From Chitinophaga pinensis (GTDB lineage Bacteria; Bacteroidota; Bacteroidia; NS11-12g; UBA955), in NCBI GenBank assembly GCA_945871905.1, contig CAMBXL010000002.1:62001-126000 (forward strand): 64,000 nucleotides of DNA, written 5' to 3'. Below the pieces are notes generated by a model that was not told where the DNA came from, did no database searches, and saw nothing but the letters and a program-made list of their open reading frames with translations. Both the position numbers and the translations under genes were made by a program. Each line of letters opens with the position of its first letter. Position 1 is the first letter of the stretch. This document shows, in pieces, positions 1-9,207 of this stretch.

Positions 1-2064
1 AGCTTTATTGATAAAATGAGCAAAAATTGGCAATGCAGAGTGAGCACCTTGTCCATAATTTGTACTTCTGAATCGCACTTTACGACTGTCGCAACCCACC
101 CAAGTAGCACAAACCAAATCCTTAGTAACACCCATAAACCATCCATCACTGTTGCTTTGGGTAGTTCCTGTTTTACCCCCTACCCATCCTTCCACTTTGT
201 AACGGTTGTGCAAGCGTTGACCTGTTCCTCTTTTACAAACACCTTCCAACAACTGACACATGACATAAGCTTTTTCTTCAGTTAGAACTTGCCTAATTTT
301 TTGGGGTGAAAACTCAGCCAATATATTCCCGTTTTTGTCTTCTATCCTGGTAATATAAGTAGGTTCAACCCAATATCCTTTGTTGGCAAATGTAGAAAAT
401 GCACCCGCCATATCGAAAGGAGAAATGTCTGTTACGCCTAAACAAATAGATGGATAAGGCTCTAATTTGGCACTGTCTATTCCCATTTTCCTAACAAACT
501 CTATCACATTTTGAGGTGCATTTTCCCCCAAAGTATACATCACTTGTGCTACTATACAGTTGGTAGAGGAAGCCAATCCTCTGAACATATTCATTGTGCC
601 TCCATAAGAACCATCACTATTACTGATTGTCCAATTAGGATATGGAGGAGGATTATTAGGAAACTGCATACAAGGCGATAATTTATTGTCAATTGCCAAA
701 GCGTAAACAAATGGTTTGAATGTAGAACCAACCTGACGACCTGAACCTTTATTGACATGGTCATATTTGAAATAATGGTGATTAATCCCTCCTACCCAGG
801 CTTTTACTTGTCCTGTTGTCGGTTGGATTGCAATAAAACCAGTATGTAAAAAACGTTTCATATACTTTACCGAATCCAAAGGACTCATCATGGTATCAAT
901 GTCCCCTTTCCAACTAAAAACCGTCATTTTGGTCTTCTTTCTGCAAATCTTCATTATTTTAGAAGTATCGCCATCAAACTGATCTTTAAGCAATCTGTAT
1001 CTTTCGGTTTTTCGCAACTCTTGCATTGGATATTCTGGTAACACTTTCCAGTTTTCATCTCTCCAAGGCTCTCTATTACCCCACGATTTGTCAAATTGAC
1101 CTTGTAATTCTGTTAAATGCATTTTTACAGATTCTTCAGCATAAGTCTGTAATTTGGAATTAATGGTTGTGTATATTTTTAATCCATCTTTGTATAGATT
1201 ATAATTTTCACCATTCGGTTTTTTATTTTCCTTACACCATTTGGTTAAATCACGTTTGAGCCATTCTCTAAAATATACGGCCAAACCAGAATTGTGGTCT
1301 TCATATTGGTAGTTGAGTTCAATAGGCATTGATTTGAGTGAATCGAAGCCATTCTTGGTAATTTTTTCATTACGAAGCATCTGACCTAACACTGTATTTC
1401 TTCTTGCCAATGAGTTGTTAGGATTTCTTTTGGGATTGTATATGGTTATAGCTTTTAATACGCCTACCAATACTGCCGATTCTTGAATACTAAGATCTGA
1501 GGGTTGTTTATTAAAAAACTCCTTTGAGGCCGATTTGATACCATACGAATTACCCGAAAACTGCACTGTATTCAAATACATGGTTGCTATTTCTTCTTTG
1601 GTATATCTTCGTTCTAGTTTAATGGCAATAACCCATTCCTTTAATTTTTGTATAAGTCTGATTGGCAAACTTGGTCTAATGCCATCTTCGTAGTGAAACA
1701 AATTCTTAGCAAGCTGTTGTGTAATGGTACTGGCACCCCCTTTTTTCCCTAATCCTACAACAGCACCCAACAAACGTTTAACATCGATTCCTGAGTGAGT
1801 AAAGAAACGCTCATCTTCAGTGGAAATAAGGGCATCAAACATGCTTGGGGCAATATCACGGTAATCAACATTGGAGCGCTTCTGAATAAAATACTGGCCC
1901 AAAACCACTCCATCTTCACTGTATAATTCACTAGCAAGTGCACTTTTGGGGTTTTCTAACTCTTCAATATCTGGCATGTAACCCAATACTCCTAGATTGA
2001 TCAGAAAAAAGAACAAGGGAATAGATAATAAAAAATAGAGGTAATATTTCCAGAATTTTGACAT
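1..2064 (-). CDS. Penicillin-binding protein 1A-type transglycosylase/transpeptidase (C-terminus outside window)
   Basis: Class A penicillin-binding protein that polymerises and cross-links peptidoglycan at the periplasmic face. The first 688 residues are in the window. An N-terminal membrane anchor lies at residues 5-27. The glycosyltransferase domain carries EDERFFTHSG (catalytic Glu83) and GGASTITQQLAKN. The transpeptidase domain has SxxK as S447TFK450 and the KTGT box at about residue 631. The ATG at 2064 directly precedes the membrane anchor. The frame is open at base 1, so the stop codon lies beyond the edge. It is followed upstream on the same strand, 14 bases away, by the SprE gene, so the two may be co-transcribed. 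Family assignment is secure; the division or elongation role cannot be told. Confidence 0.95.
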   Translation of the reverse strand, partial: MSKFWKYYLYFLLSIPLFFFLINLGVLGYMPDIEELENPKSALASELYSEDGVVLGQYFIQKRSNVDYRDIAPSMFDALISTEDERFFTHSGIDVKRLLGAVVGLGKKGGASTITQQLAKNLFHYEDGIRPSLPIRLIQKLKEWVIAIKLERRYTKEEIATMYLNTVQFSGNSYGIKSASKEFFNKQPSDLSIQESAVLVGVLKAITIYNPKRNPNNSLARRNTVLGQMLRNEKITKNGFDSLKSMPIELNYQYEDHNSGLAVYFREWLKRDLTKWCKENKKPNGENYNLYKDGLKIYTTINSKLQTYAEESVKMHLTELQGQFDKSWGNREPWRDENWKVLPEYPMQELRKTERYRLLKDQFDGDTSKIMKICRKKTKMTVFSWKGDIDTMMSPLDSVKYMKRFLHTGFIAIQPTTGQVKAWVGGINHHYFKYDHVNKGSGRQVGSTFKPFVYALAIDNKLSPCMQFPNNPPPYPNWTISNSDGSYGGTMNMFRGLASSTNCIVAQVMYTLGENAPQNVIEFVRKMGIDSAKLEPYPSICLGVTDISPFDMAGAFSTFANKGYWVEPTYITRIEDKNGNILAEFSPQKIRQVLTEEKAYVMCQLLEGVCKRGTGQRLHNRYKVEGWVGGKTGTTQSNSDGWFMGVTKDLVCATWVGCDSRKVRFRSTNYGQGAHSALPIFAHFINKA

Positions 2065-2078
2065 AGTTGATTAATTAT

Positions 2079-4634
2079 TTATTTGTTGTAGTTTGTATTA
2101 TAGAATGATTCATACTCCTCGATTACTTTATCGGTTACAAGAATAGAAAAATTATCTTTCCCAATGATAAATTGCTTAAAAAACAGACCTAAATTTAGTT
2201 CTTCTTGAAATTTAGGATCATTGGCAACCTCTTTAATATAGCGTTTGGCATCGTCAAGAGATTTGAAGTTATTGACAATTAAAATCTGAAACTTATCTCC
2301 TAACAATGAATTAGTTACCCTTAATCCGTCATTGGTATACAAAATTTTATTTCTGTTTAAGAAAGTAATTTTAACTTTAGTAAAATCAACCGCTTTAGGA
2401 ATTAACAGAATGTAAAAATGGTCGGCAGACTCGTTTAGTGTATATTTAGTACTAACTGAATTGGTTTCCACAATTTCACCGCGTTTTACTTTCAGTTTAT
2501 AAACCATTTCTTCGCAACGTTGAGCAATTTCCGTGTTAGGATAATTATTGATAATAGCCGAAATTTTTTGTTCAAAAGTGGCCATATCACCTTTTTGAGC
2601 ATGGCACAACGCTTCTACAAAATCATATTGAATTTGAAGAGGACTTCCTGGATTGCTTTTATCGTTCTGAGATTTTAGAGAAAGTGCCTCATCATATTTT
2701 TTATCTTTGTACAAAGTGTAAAAAGCTCGGTATTGCTTTTCCACCTCTTCTGAAACATTACTTTTAGAAGATTGATTAACCACAGAATCAGAACCTTCAG
2801 AGTTTTGTAAAGCAATTAGGAAATTACTTGTGGAATCTGAAGATTTGATAAGATTATAGTAAAAGTTAAACTGATTGACATCGTTTTTAGTTTGGGCTAT
2901 TTTGGCCAACAAATACCAAGAATTGAGTTCATAGCTATTTTTGGGATATTTAGTATTGAGCTCAAGTAGCATTTTTTGGGCTTTGTCATATTCTTTGAGG
3001 TTTTGATAATAAACATTAGCCCCTAAGACATAAGATTCAGCTATTTCGGATTTCATTTTATCCTTATCCGCTTTCGAAAAAGGGATAGCTTCATAATATT
3101 TCTTTCTCTCGTCAGGAACTTTACCCATAACCTTTATTTTCTCATCATTGCCATAATCATTGTTTTCTTGGGCATCGTTAACCTCTTTCCAAATAGCAGT
3201 TTTATTACTACTAATAGCCCAAAAATCCATTAGTTTACGCACTCCCCATATTTTTTGAAAGTCTTGTAATCCTTTTGTTTTGGCGGTTTGATTATAAAAT
3301 GGGAAATTAGTAGTTGTTACATTTTGGGTATTTTGAGCAAAGGCATCTTGGTTGGTTTTCTGTATTTCTTCAATACGTTTGGCCTCCAATTCTTTGTCCT
3401 TCGCTTCTTTAATGAGCTTATCAATGGTTTTTTCCCTCAATTTTTCATTCTCAGCTAAGCGCAACAAACTGTCTTTCTCTTTGATATTCACCAAATGTTT
3501 AATTAAGTCACTAAGAACCAAATTTTTATTTTGAATAGTTTGATAATTAGGATTTGTTACTTCCACAGTTCTTGCGGCGCTGTCATAATAAACTTGAGCA
3601 TTTTCATAATCTTGACTTTTAAAGAATAAATCGGCAAGTGCCAAATAACTCAGACTTTTGATTCCAATATCAGATGTTTTAGAAGAGAGAGCGTTCTTAA
3701 ATTCCGAAATTGCTTTGGACTCATTTTTATCTAACAGTTCAAGTTGACCAAGTTCATAGTAGATTACATCAAAATAATCAATATTTTTATCATCCTTGAG
3801 CATGCCTTGCAACAAAAGCTTGGCGTTTCTAATTTCACCTTTATTTTTAATATTAATGGCTTTTACTATATTTAGCTTAGCGTTAAAGGCAAATTCATAC
3901 GGAGGATTAATTTTTATAACCTTTTTGTATTTTTCAACCCCTTGATAATTGTTTTTAGTGATAATATACAATTGGGCTAACACGAAGTTGTATCTTATTT
4001 TACTTGCTTTATTTTTAAAATGAGGAAGCGCATTTTCAAGTAATTTGATAGCAATAAGATATTTTTCTTGTCTGATATTAACAGCGGCACCTGCAATATC
4101 CAGTTGATACAAAAGGTGTTTACTAAATGTTTTGTTAGTTTTTAGCTTGGTGTAAAGTGACTCAGCATCTTCATTTTTACCTAATTGCAAATAAGTAATG
4201 AGCAGATTTATTTCAGCATGGTGAGCTGCAGGAGAATTTTTAAAATTAGAAATGACGTACTCATACACTTCAATAGCAGAATAAAAGTCCCCTTTAAAGA
4301 AACGGGCATCACCCATTAATAGGTAGGCGTCATCTACCCATTTAGATTTACTGTGCTTGTCAATTATATAAGAACATTTTTTTATCGCTTCATCCATTTT
4401 TGCTGCGTTCCCTTTCAAAGAACTTTCATCGGGATATGGATACAGATTAAGAATATTTTTAAAATTATCCTTGTAACCTGTACTAGCTTCTAGTTTCGCA
4501 TCCTTAACTATTACATTTGCATTGTAGTAATAATTGTAGTGTGACACAGAATTATGCCAAACTTTTGACAACCACGACTGAGCATTGGCAAGACAAGGAA
4601 CAAGAATCGATATGAGTAGAAACTTTTTAAACAA
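2079..4634 (-). CDS. sprE: T9SS/gliding protein, SprE/PorW family TPR protein
   Basis: Large periplasmic or outer-membrane-associated tetratricopeptide protein of 851 residues, resembling SprE of Flavobacterium and PorW of Porphyromonas, which are needed for T9SS secretion and gliding. The N-terminus is a signal peptide ending near residue 19 (ANAQ), followed by the family-typical block SHYNYYYNANVIVKDA. Many TPR-like helical pairs fill residues 80-380 and 540-720. Characterised relatives are lipoproteins, but the only early Cys is in LVPC, a poor lipobox, so cleavage by signal peptidase I is more likely. The start is TTG, directly after an in-frame TAA; no ATG fits. It diverges from the M23/bactofilin/atp operon, as in many Bacteroidota. 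The family call is from recognised sequence, the function from homology. Confidence 0.8.
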   Translation of the reverse strand: MFKKFLLISILVPCLANAQSWLSKVWHNSVSHYNYYYNANVIVKDAKLEASTGYKDNFKNILNLYPYPDESSLKGNAAKMDEAIKKCSYIIDKHSKSKWVDDAYLLMGDARFFKGDFYSAIEVYEYVISNFKNSPAAHHAEINLLITYLQLGKNEDAESLYTKLKTNKTFSKHLLYQLDIAGAAVNIRQEKYLIAIKLLENALPHFKNKASKIRYNFVLAQLYIITKNNYQGVEKYKKVIKINPPYEFAFNAKLNIVKAINIKNKGEIRNAKLLLQGMLKDDKNIDYFDVIYYELGQLELLDKNESKAISEFKNALSSKTSDIGIKSLSYLALADLFFKSQDYENAQVYYDSAARTVEVTNPNYQTIQNKNLVLSDLIKHLVNIKEKDSLLRLAENEKLREKTIDKLIKEAKDKELEAKRIEEIQKTNQDAFAQNTQNVTTTNFPFYNQTAKTKGLQDFQKIWGVRKLMDFWAISSNKTAIWKEVNDAQENNDYGNDEKIKVMGKVPDERKKYYEAIPFSKADKDKMKSEIAESYVLGANVYYQNLKEYDKAQKMLLELNTKYPKNSYELNSWYLLAKIAQTKNDVNQFNFYYNLIKSSDSTSNFLIALQNSEGSDSVVNQSSKSNVSEEVEKQYRAFYTLYKDKKYDEALSLKSQNDKSNPGSPLQIQYDFVEALCHAQKGDMATFEQKISAIINNYPNTEIAQRCEEMVYKLKVKRGEIVETNSVSTKYTLNESADHFYILLIPKAVDFTKVKITFLNRNKILYTNDGLRVTNSLLGDKFQILIVNNFKSLDDAKRYIKEVANDPKFQEELNLGLFFKQFIIGKDNFSILVTDKVIEEYESFYNTNYNK

Positions 4635-4660
4635 TTATTTTTTATTGAATTAAAACCTAT

Positions 4661-4668
4661 TAACTTTG
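4661..4668 (+). promoter_or_regulatory. Bacteroidota -7 box (TAACTTTG) for the M23-bactofilin-atp operon
   Basis: TAACTTTG matches the Bacteroidota primary sigma -7 consensus TAnnTTTG and lies 37 bases before the ATG of the M23-like gene. No convincing TTTG -33 element sits at the usual distance. It is the only such box I saw upstream of the operon. Confidence 0.5.
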
Positions 4669-4705
4669 AAAACGCAAATTTATTGTTTGTTAAGTAATTT
4701 TTTTC

Positions 4706-5614
4706 ATGGATGATAAACAAAATAAGAGAAAAATTTTAAAAAAGCTCAAAAGCAGGTATAGATTGTTTGTTATCAACGAAACAAACTTTCAAGAAAAAGC
4801 CTCTTTAAGCCTTACGCCTTTCAACGTATTATTGGTTGCTAGTGCGGGTTTGCTTATATTTTCTCTAATCAGTTGGGGTATTTTTACTTTATTTCCCATC
4901 ATCAAAGATTATTCTCCCGGCTACAACACAGGATTGGACGGAAAAGTTAAAAATGAAATCCTAAAGAAGCTAAATAAGCTTGAAACAGAACTCAATATGT
5001 CCCAAAAAAGGGAATTGGCGCTCAAACAAATCATTAACGGAGAAGAAATTACTGCCTATGACATTCCATATAAGGAAGATAACAGCAGAAAAGTTGAGTT
5101 GAGCATTAACGAAACTAAGGCAGATGGTTCGAGAGTGAAAGATGCCCAACAAAAAATAGACAGAGCTCAAAAAACAGATCAAAAACCTGTGGAGGGCAAA
5201 AATGGTTCTGTTGCAGAGAATAACATTCAGGAAGACTATTACAGGGAGTATGATGACTTGTTTTTCACCCCCTTGAAAGGAGAAATTACCCAAATCTTTA
5301 ATATTCAAAATCCTTTTATAGAAATAAAACCTATTGCAGACGAAACTGTAAAATCAGTATTAGATGGAACTGTCATTTACAAAGGATGGACGCCAGATTT
5401 TGGGTATGCTATAGCGATACAACACGACAATAATTGGCTATCGGTTTACAAATACAACTTGGGTTTGTACAAAGAGGTTGGCAGTATAGTAAAAGCCGGG
5501 GAAACGATAGGAATTATAGGATATAAAGAAAATAAAAAAGACATCAAAAAGCTTAGATTTGAGTTGTGGAGAAATGGAATAGCAATGAATCCAAATAATT
5601 TGATAGTTTTTTAA
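4706..5614 (+). CDS. Membrane-anchored degenerate M23 (LytM) domain protein
   Basis: Inner-membrane protein of 302 residues: a basic cytoplasmic N-terminus, one membrane segment at about 33-57, a coiled coil at about 72-115 and a LytM fold at about 188-298. The usual M23 zinc ligands are not seen: the HxGxD region reads FIEIKPIAD (204-212), the second His site reads YKYNL (248-252) and the terminal HLHFE motif reads KLRFE (282-286). The fold landmarks DGTVIYKGW and GETIGIIG remain. It is therefore probably a non-catalytic LytM factor, like EnvC-type activators. Bactofilin follows 13 bases downstream; M23-bactofilin pairs are known from cell-shape systems. A scaffold or activator role in peptidoglycan remodelling is an inference. 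Confidence 0.85.
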   Translation: MDDKQNKRKILKKLKSRYRLFVINETNFQEKASLSLTPFNVLLVASAGLLIFSLISWGIFTLFPIIKDYSPGYNTGLDGKVKNEILKKLNKLETELNMSQKRELALKQIINGEEITAYDIPYKEDNSRKVELSINETKADGSRVKDAQQKIDRAQKTDQKPVEGKNGSVAENNIQEDYYREYDDLFFTPLKGEITQIFNIQNPFIEIKPIADETVKSVLDGTVIYKGWTPDFGYAIAIQHDNNWLSVYKYNLGLYKEVGSIVKAGETIGIIGYKENKKDIKKLRFELWRNGIAMNPNNLIVF

Positions 5615-5627
5615 TAATATTGCAAAT

Positions 5628-6002
5628 ATGTTGAACAAAAATAACAAAAGTGAAACCGCACAGAATGCCGCTTTAAATATGATAGGGGCAGGAACGCTTA
5701 TTAAAGGTGATTTAACATCAGAAGGAGATTTAAGAATTGATGGTTCTATAGAAGGAAATGTTGTTTCAAAATCTAAAATAGCAATGGGTGTAAGTGCTTC
5801 AATAAAAGGAGATGTAAAAGCAAGGAGTGCCGATGTGTCGGGTAAAATAACAGGAGATGTTGAAATTACAGAAACACTTTTTTTGAGAGCTAGTGCTAAA
5901 ATATACGGAAATATAAAAACCAATAAAATTGTCATAGAGAGTGGTGCTGAGTTTAATGGTCACTGTAATATGAACCAAACTGCAAGTATTGAATCAAAAT
6001 AA
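5628..6002 (+). CDS. Bactofilin (polymer-forming cytoskeletal protein)
   Basis: Bactofilin of 124 residues, a right-handed beta-helix that polymerises into filaments without nucleotide and positions cell-wall enzymes at the membrane. The repeat-rich core (about 22-115) shows the regular GDLTSEGDLRIDGSIEGNV pattern, with Gly, Ser and aliphatic residues alternating. The N-terminal tail (1-20) is polar, as usual. It sits between the M23-like gene and the atp genes, and the next gene begins inside its last codons, so translation is likely coupled. Family call is very secure; the partner is presumed to be the M23-like protein. Confidence 0.93.
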   Translation: MLNKNNKSETAQNAALNMIGAGTLIKGDLTSEGDLRIDGSIEGNVVSKSKIAMGVSASIKGDVKARSADVSGKITGDVEITETLFLRASAKIYGNIKTNKIVIESGAEFNGHCNMNQTASIESK

Positions 6003-6189
6003 AAAAATAAATAATGTTGTAAAATATTCAGGATTAGGAATACAAATGGCATTGTTTGTTGTCATTTTAACCTTTGCTGGAAGGTGGATAGACCAATTTT
6101 TTACTTTTAAATTGCCCATTTTTACAATAATAGGAGTTTTTATAGGATTAATAGGTGCCATGTATTACATGATTAAACAACTAAAATAA
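5989..6189 (+). CDS. AtpI/AtpZ-like F1Fo ATPase assembly protein
   Basis: Small membrane protein of 66 residues with two predicted membrane helices (about 12-32 and 42-62) and the AtpI/AtpZ-type signature GLGIQMALFVVILTFAGRWID. AtpI-type proteins help assemble the c ring. The start is TTG at 5989, overlapping the bactofilin end by 14 bases; no ATG or GTG is available before the conserved region. Its stop overlaps the next ATG by one base (TAATG). Position directly before the Fo genes supports the call. Confidence 0.8.
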   Translation: MNQNKKINNVVKYSGLGIQMALFVVILTFAGRWIDQFFTFKLPIFTIIGVFIGLIGAMYYMIKQLK

Positions 6190-6599
6190 TGAAACAAAAA
6201 CATACAATAACTAACCTTTTTCTATTTATCGGTTTATCGATATTGAGTTTTGTAATACCTAAATTGGCCACAAGTTCAAAAGATGCAATGCTATTGAGTT
6301 TAATTTTATTTATCTACTTTATAGCTTTTAGCTTTGGAACATTCAAAATTAGCGAATCAATAAGTACAAATCAGAGTAGGTTCAATGCAGTGTTTTTTGG
6401 GGTTACAGGACTACGAATGATATTAATCATTTTTTTATTCCTTATATATCTACTAATCAGTGATATAACTAATAAAATCGGGATTGTTTTTTTAATTTGT
6501 TCATATTTTATCTTTATGGGTTTTGAAATTAAAATAATCCTCCATAAATTGCGCCCCGATTTAGGAAATCAAAAAGCCAACGAAAATGCCCGAAAATAA
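6189..6599 (+). CDS. Unnamed four-helix membrane protein in the atp operon
   Basis: Protein of 136 residues with four strongly hydrophobic segments (about 8-26, 32-50, 70-92 and 97-117) and a short basic tail. I do not recognise a named family. Its place between atpI-like and atpB, with overlaps on both sides (1 base upstream, 14 bases downstream), says it is translated with the ATP synthase. An accessory AtpI-type role in c-ring or subunit a assembly is plausible but is inferred from position only. Confidence 0.6.
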   Translation: MKQKHTITNLFLFIGLSILSFVIPKLATSSKDAMLLSLILFIYFIAFSFGTFKISESISTNQSRFNAVFFGVTGLRMILIIFLFLIYLLISDITNKIGIVFLICSYFIFMGFEIKIILHKLRPDLGNQKANENARK

Positions 6600-7758
6600 A
6601 GGACTTTCAAAAATAACAAATTTCAAGATTTTATCTTTTGCTTGCTTAATTCTGCTTTTGCAAAGCACAGTTTTACTTGCGTCAGACCATGGTTCAGACA
6701 CAAACATTCATTCAAGTGAACAGCATCAGGGTGAAACTCACCATACTACTATTCATGAGAAATTTAAACCAGGAGACATGATTTTAGATCACGTTAAAGA
6801 TGCGCATGATTGGCACATTATGGATTTATCACCTGGTCATCCAGTAAGTATTCCTCTACCTGTAATTATTTATGACAATGGTTTACATATTTTCTCATCT
6901 GGAAAATTCGAACATGGTCACAAAGTGGTAGAAAGTAAAGGCAATCATTATTTCTTACACAAAGGAAAAATATACAAAACAGACGCAATTGGTCATTTAA
7001 ACTACGACGAGAAAAATAAAGTTAGCAATGAAATACCGATGGATTTGTCCATTACCAAAAACGTTATTGCTTTATTTGTTAGTGCAATATTATTATTACT
7101 TATATTCTTAAGTATTGCCAAATCCTACAAAACAAGAGGAAAATCTGCTCCGAAGGGAATCCAATCATTACTTGAACCAATAATTATCTTTATTAGAGAC
7201 GAAGTTGTTAAACCTTCAGTAGGAGCTCACTATGAGAAATTCTTACCGATGTTATTGACTATTTTCTTTTTCATATTTATTAATAACTTAATGGGGTTAA
7301 TTCCTATTGCTCCATTTGGTGCTAACTTAACTGGAAATATTGCAGTAACAATGGTTTTATCGATTGTTGTATTTTTGGTTGTATCATTTTCAGGGAACAA
7401 ACATTATTGGAAACACATCTTTATGCCAGATGTACCTAAAGCATTGTGGGTGTTATTAATACCTATTGAAATATTAGGTGTTGTATTAAAACCATTTGTA
7501 TTAATGCTGCGTTTGTTCGCAAATATTACAGCGGGTCACATTATCATCTTAGGATTCTTTAGTTTAATATTCATTTTCGGAGAGAAAAGTGCAGTTGCAG
7601 GATTTGGCACATCAATATTATCGGTAGCCTTTACCTTATTCATGAGTGTGTTGGAATTATTGGTAGCCTTTTTACAAGCATACGTATTTACGTTATTAGC
7701 TTCCTTATATATTGGTTCTGCTACAGAAGAGCATCACCACGCAGAAGACCATCATTAA
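6586..7758 (+). CDS. atpB: ATP synthase Fo subunit a
   Basis: Subunit a forms the proton half-channels against the c ring. Here it has 390 residues, well over the roughly 270 of E. coli, because of a long N-terminal extension: a signal-like helix at 14-33 and then a periplasmic stretch to about 150 carrying 16 histidines. The membrane core follows, with FINNLMGLIP and the conserved Arg of LMLRLFANITAGH in the penultimate helices. The C-terminus is His-rich (EEHHHAEDHH). Extended a subunits are common in Bacteroidota. The gene starts inside the end of the preceding one and precedes atpE by 36 bases. Confidence 0.97.
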   Translation: MPENKGLSKITNFKILSFACLILLLQSTVLLASDHGSDTNIHSSEQHQGETHHTTIHEKFKPGDMILDHVKDAHDWHIMDLSPGHPVSIPLPVIIYDNGLHIFSSGKFEHGHKVVESKGNHYFLHKGKIYKTDAIGHLNYDEKNKVSNEIPMDLSITKNVIALFVSAILLLLIFLSIAKSYKTRGKSAPKGIQSLLEPIIIFIRDEVVKPSVGAHYEKFLPMLLTIFFFIFINNLMGLIPIAPFGANLTGNIAVTMVLSIVVFLVVSFSGNKHYWKHIFMPDVPKALWVLLIPIEILGVVLKPFVLMLRLFANITAGHIIILGFFSLIFIFGEKSAVAGFGTSILSVAFTLFMSVLELLVAFLQAYVFTLLASLYIGSATEEHHHAEDHH

Positions 7759-8049
<291 letters not shown>

Positions 8050-8076
8050 TATCAATAAAAGAAACCATAAAAAAAC

Positions 8077-8109
8077 AACAAGGGATTATTGATTTAATCC
8101 CTTGTTTTT
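8077..8109 (+). terminator. Perfect terminator-like hairpin between atpE and atpF
   Basis: A 12-base perfect inverted repeat (8077-8088 with 8095-8106) with a 6-base loop, followed by T residues to 8109: the layout of an intrinsic terminator. It lies inside the operon, and no TAnnTTTG box was seen between it and the atpF start at 8134. It probably acts as a partial terminator or as a 3' end that protects the upstream message. Confidence 0.8.
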
Positions 8110-8133
8110 AAATTTATTTAAAAAAACAAAAAA

Positions 8134-8643
8134 ATGGAATTAGTATTACCCGGTATAGGATTAACCTTTTGGATGGTTTTAGTTTTTGGTTTATTGCTAT
8201 TTTTACTTAAAAAATTTGCATGGAAACCGATTCTAAGTGCTTTAAAAGAAAGAGAAAATTCTATCGAAGAAGCTTTAAAATCTGCTGAAGCAGCTAAAGA
8301 TCAACTTTCAAAACTTAAAAGTGATAACGAAGCATTGTACAAACAAGCACGTGAAGAAAGAGATCAGTTATTAAAAGAAGCAAAAGTGATGAAAGAAACT
8401 ATTATCAGTGATGCTAAAAAATCAGCTGAGGATGAAGGAAAACGTATTATCCAAGCTGCATCTGAAGAAATCAATAAGCAAAAAGCAGTTGCAATTGCCG
8501 AATTGAAAGGTCAAGTTGCATCAATGTCTATTGCTATTGCTGAAAAATTAATTGGCAATCAACTTGCTAATAACGATCAACAAAAAACAATCATTACGAG
8601 TCACATCAACGACCTTAATAATACACAACAAGCAAACGCTTAA
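8134..8643 (+). CDS. atpF: ATP synthase Fo subunit b
   Basis: Peripheral-stalk subunit b of 169 residues: one membrane helix at about 8-26 and a long charged helix (about 35-155) rich in Glu, Lys and Ala that dimerises and reaches to subunit delta. Length and pattern are normal for bacterial b. It starts 24 bases after the atpE/atpF hairpin and is followed by atpH after 9 bases. Confidence 0.96.
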   Translation: MELVLPGIGLTFWMVLVFGLLLFLLKKFAWKPILSALKERENSIEEALKSAEAAKDQLSKLKSDNEALYKQAREERDQLLKEAKVMKETIISDAKKSAEDEGKRIIQAASEEINKQKAVAIAELKGQVASMSIAIAEKLIGNQLANNDQQKTIITSHINDLNNTQQANA

Positions 8644-8652
8644 ACAAAAAGC

Positions 8653-9192
8653 ATGTCAGAACATAAAATTGCAAATAGATACGCATCCGCATTATTTCAA
8701 CAAGCTTTGGAAAACAAAGTAATTGAAGAAACGGCTCAAGACATGAAATTAATTGCTAATACCTGCAAAAATAGTAAAGATTTAATGAATGTATTGTCAA
8801 ATCCAATCATTAATCCAAACGAAAAGTTAAAGGCATTAAAGCAAATATTTTCTAGTATTGGAACTATTAGTAGTCGTTTTATTGAATTGATATGTCTTAA
8901 AAAGAGAGAGGATTTGCTTGATAAAATCGCTGAATCATTTATTGATTTATACAGAAAGCATTTGGGAATTCAAAGAGTAGATTTAACCTCTGCTATTGAA
9001 TTAGACAACGCTACAAAAGAAGAAATTAAGGCATATGTTAAACAACATACATCTGCAAAAGAGGTTGAATTGAATTCTCAAATCAATCCAGATATAATCG
9101 GTGGTTTTGTAATTAAATTTGGTGACCGTTTATTGGACACTAGTATTTCAGCAAAACTCAGAAAATTAAAAAAAGAATTAAACATCGCATAA
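8653..9192 (+). CDS. atpH: ATP synthase F1 subunit delta
   Basis: Subunit delta (OSCP-like), 179 residues, joins the b stalk to the top of the alpha-beta hexamer. The N-terminal helical domain opens with IANRYASALFQQA, and the C-terminal domain has the signature IIGGFVIKFGDRLLDTSI, both typical. It lies between atpF and atpA with short gaps. Confidence 0.96.
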   Translation: MSEHKIANRYASALFQQALENKVIEETAQDMKLIANTCKNSKDLMNVLSNPIINPNEKLKALKQIFSSIGTISSRFIELICLKKREDLLDKIAESFIDLYRKHLGIQRVDLTSAIELDNATKEEIKAYVKQHTSAKEVELNSQINPDIIGGFVIKFGDRLLDTSISAKLRKLKKELNIA

Positions 9193-9207
9193 AACAAATA
9201 AAAAATC

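Noticed and set aside
16-285. Plus-strand open frame opposite the penicillin-binding protein
   Set aside because: It is a shadow of the strongly supported minus-strand gene with its KTGT box in this region.
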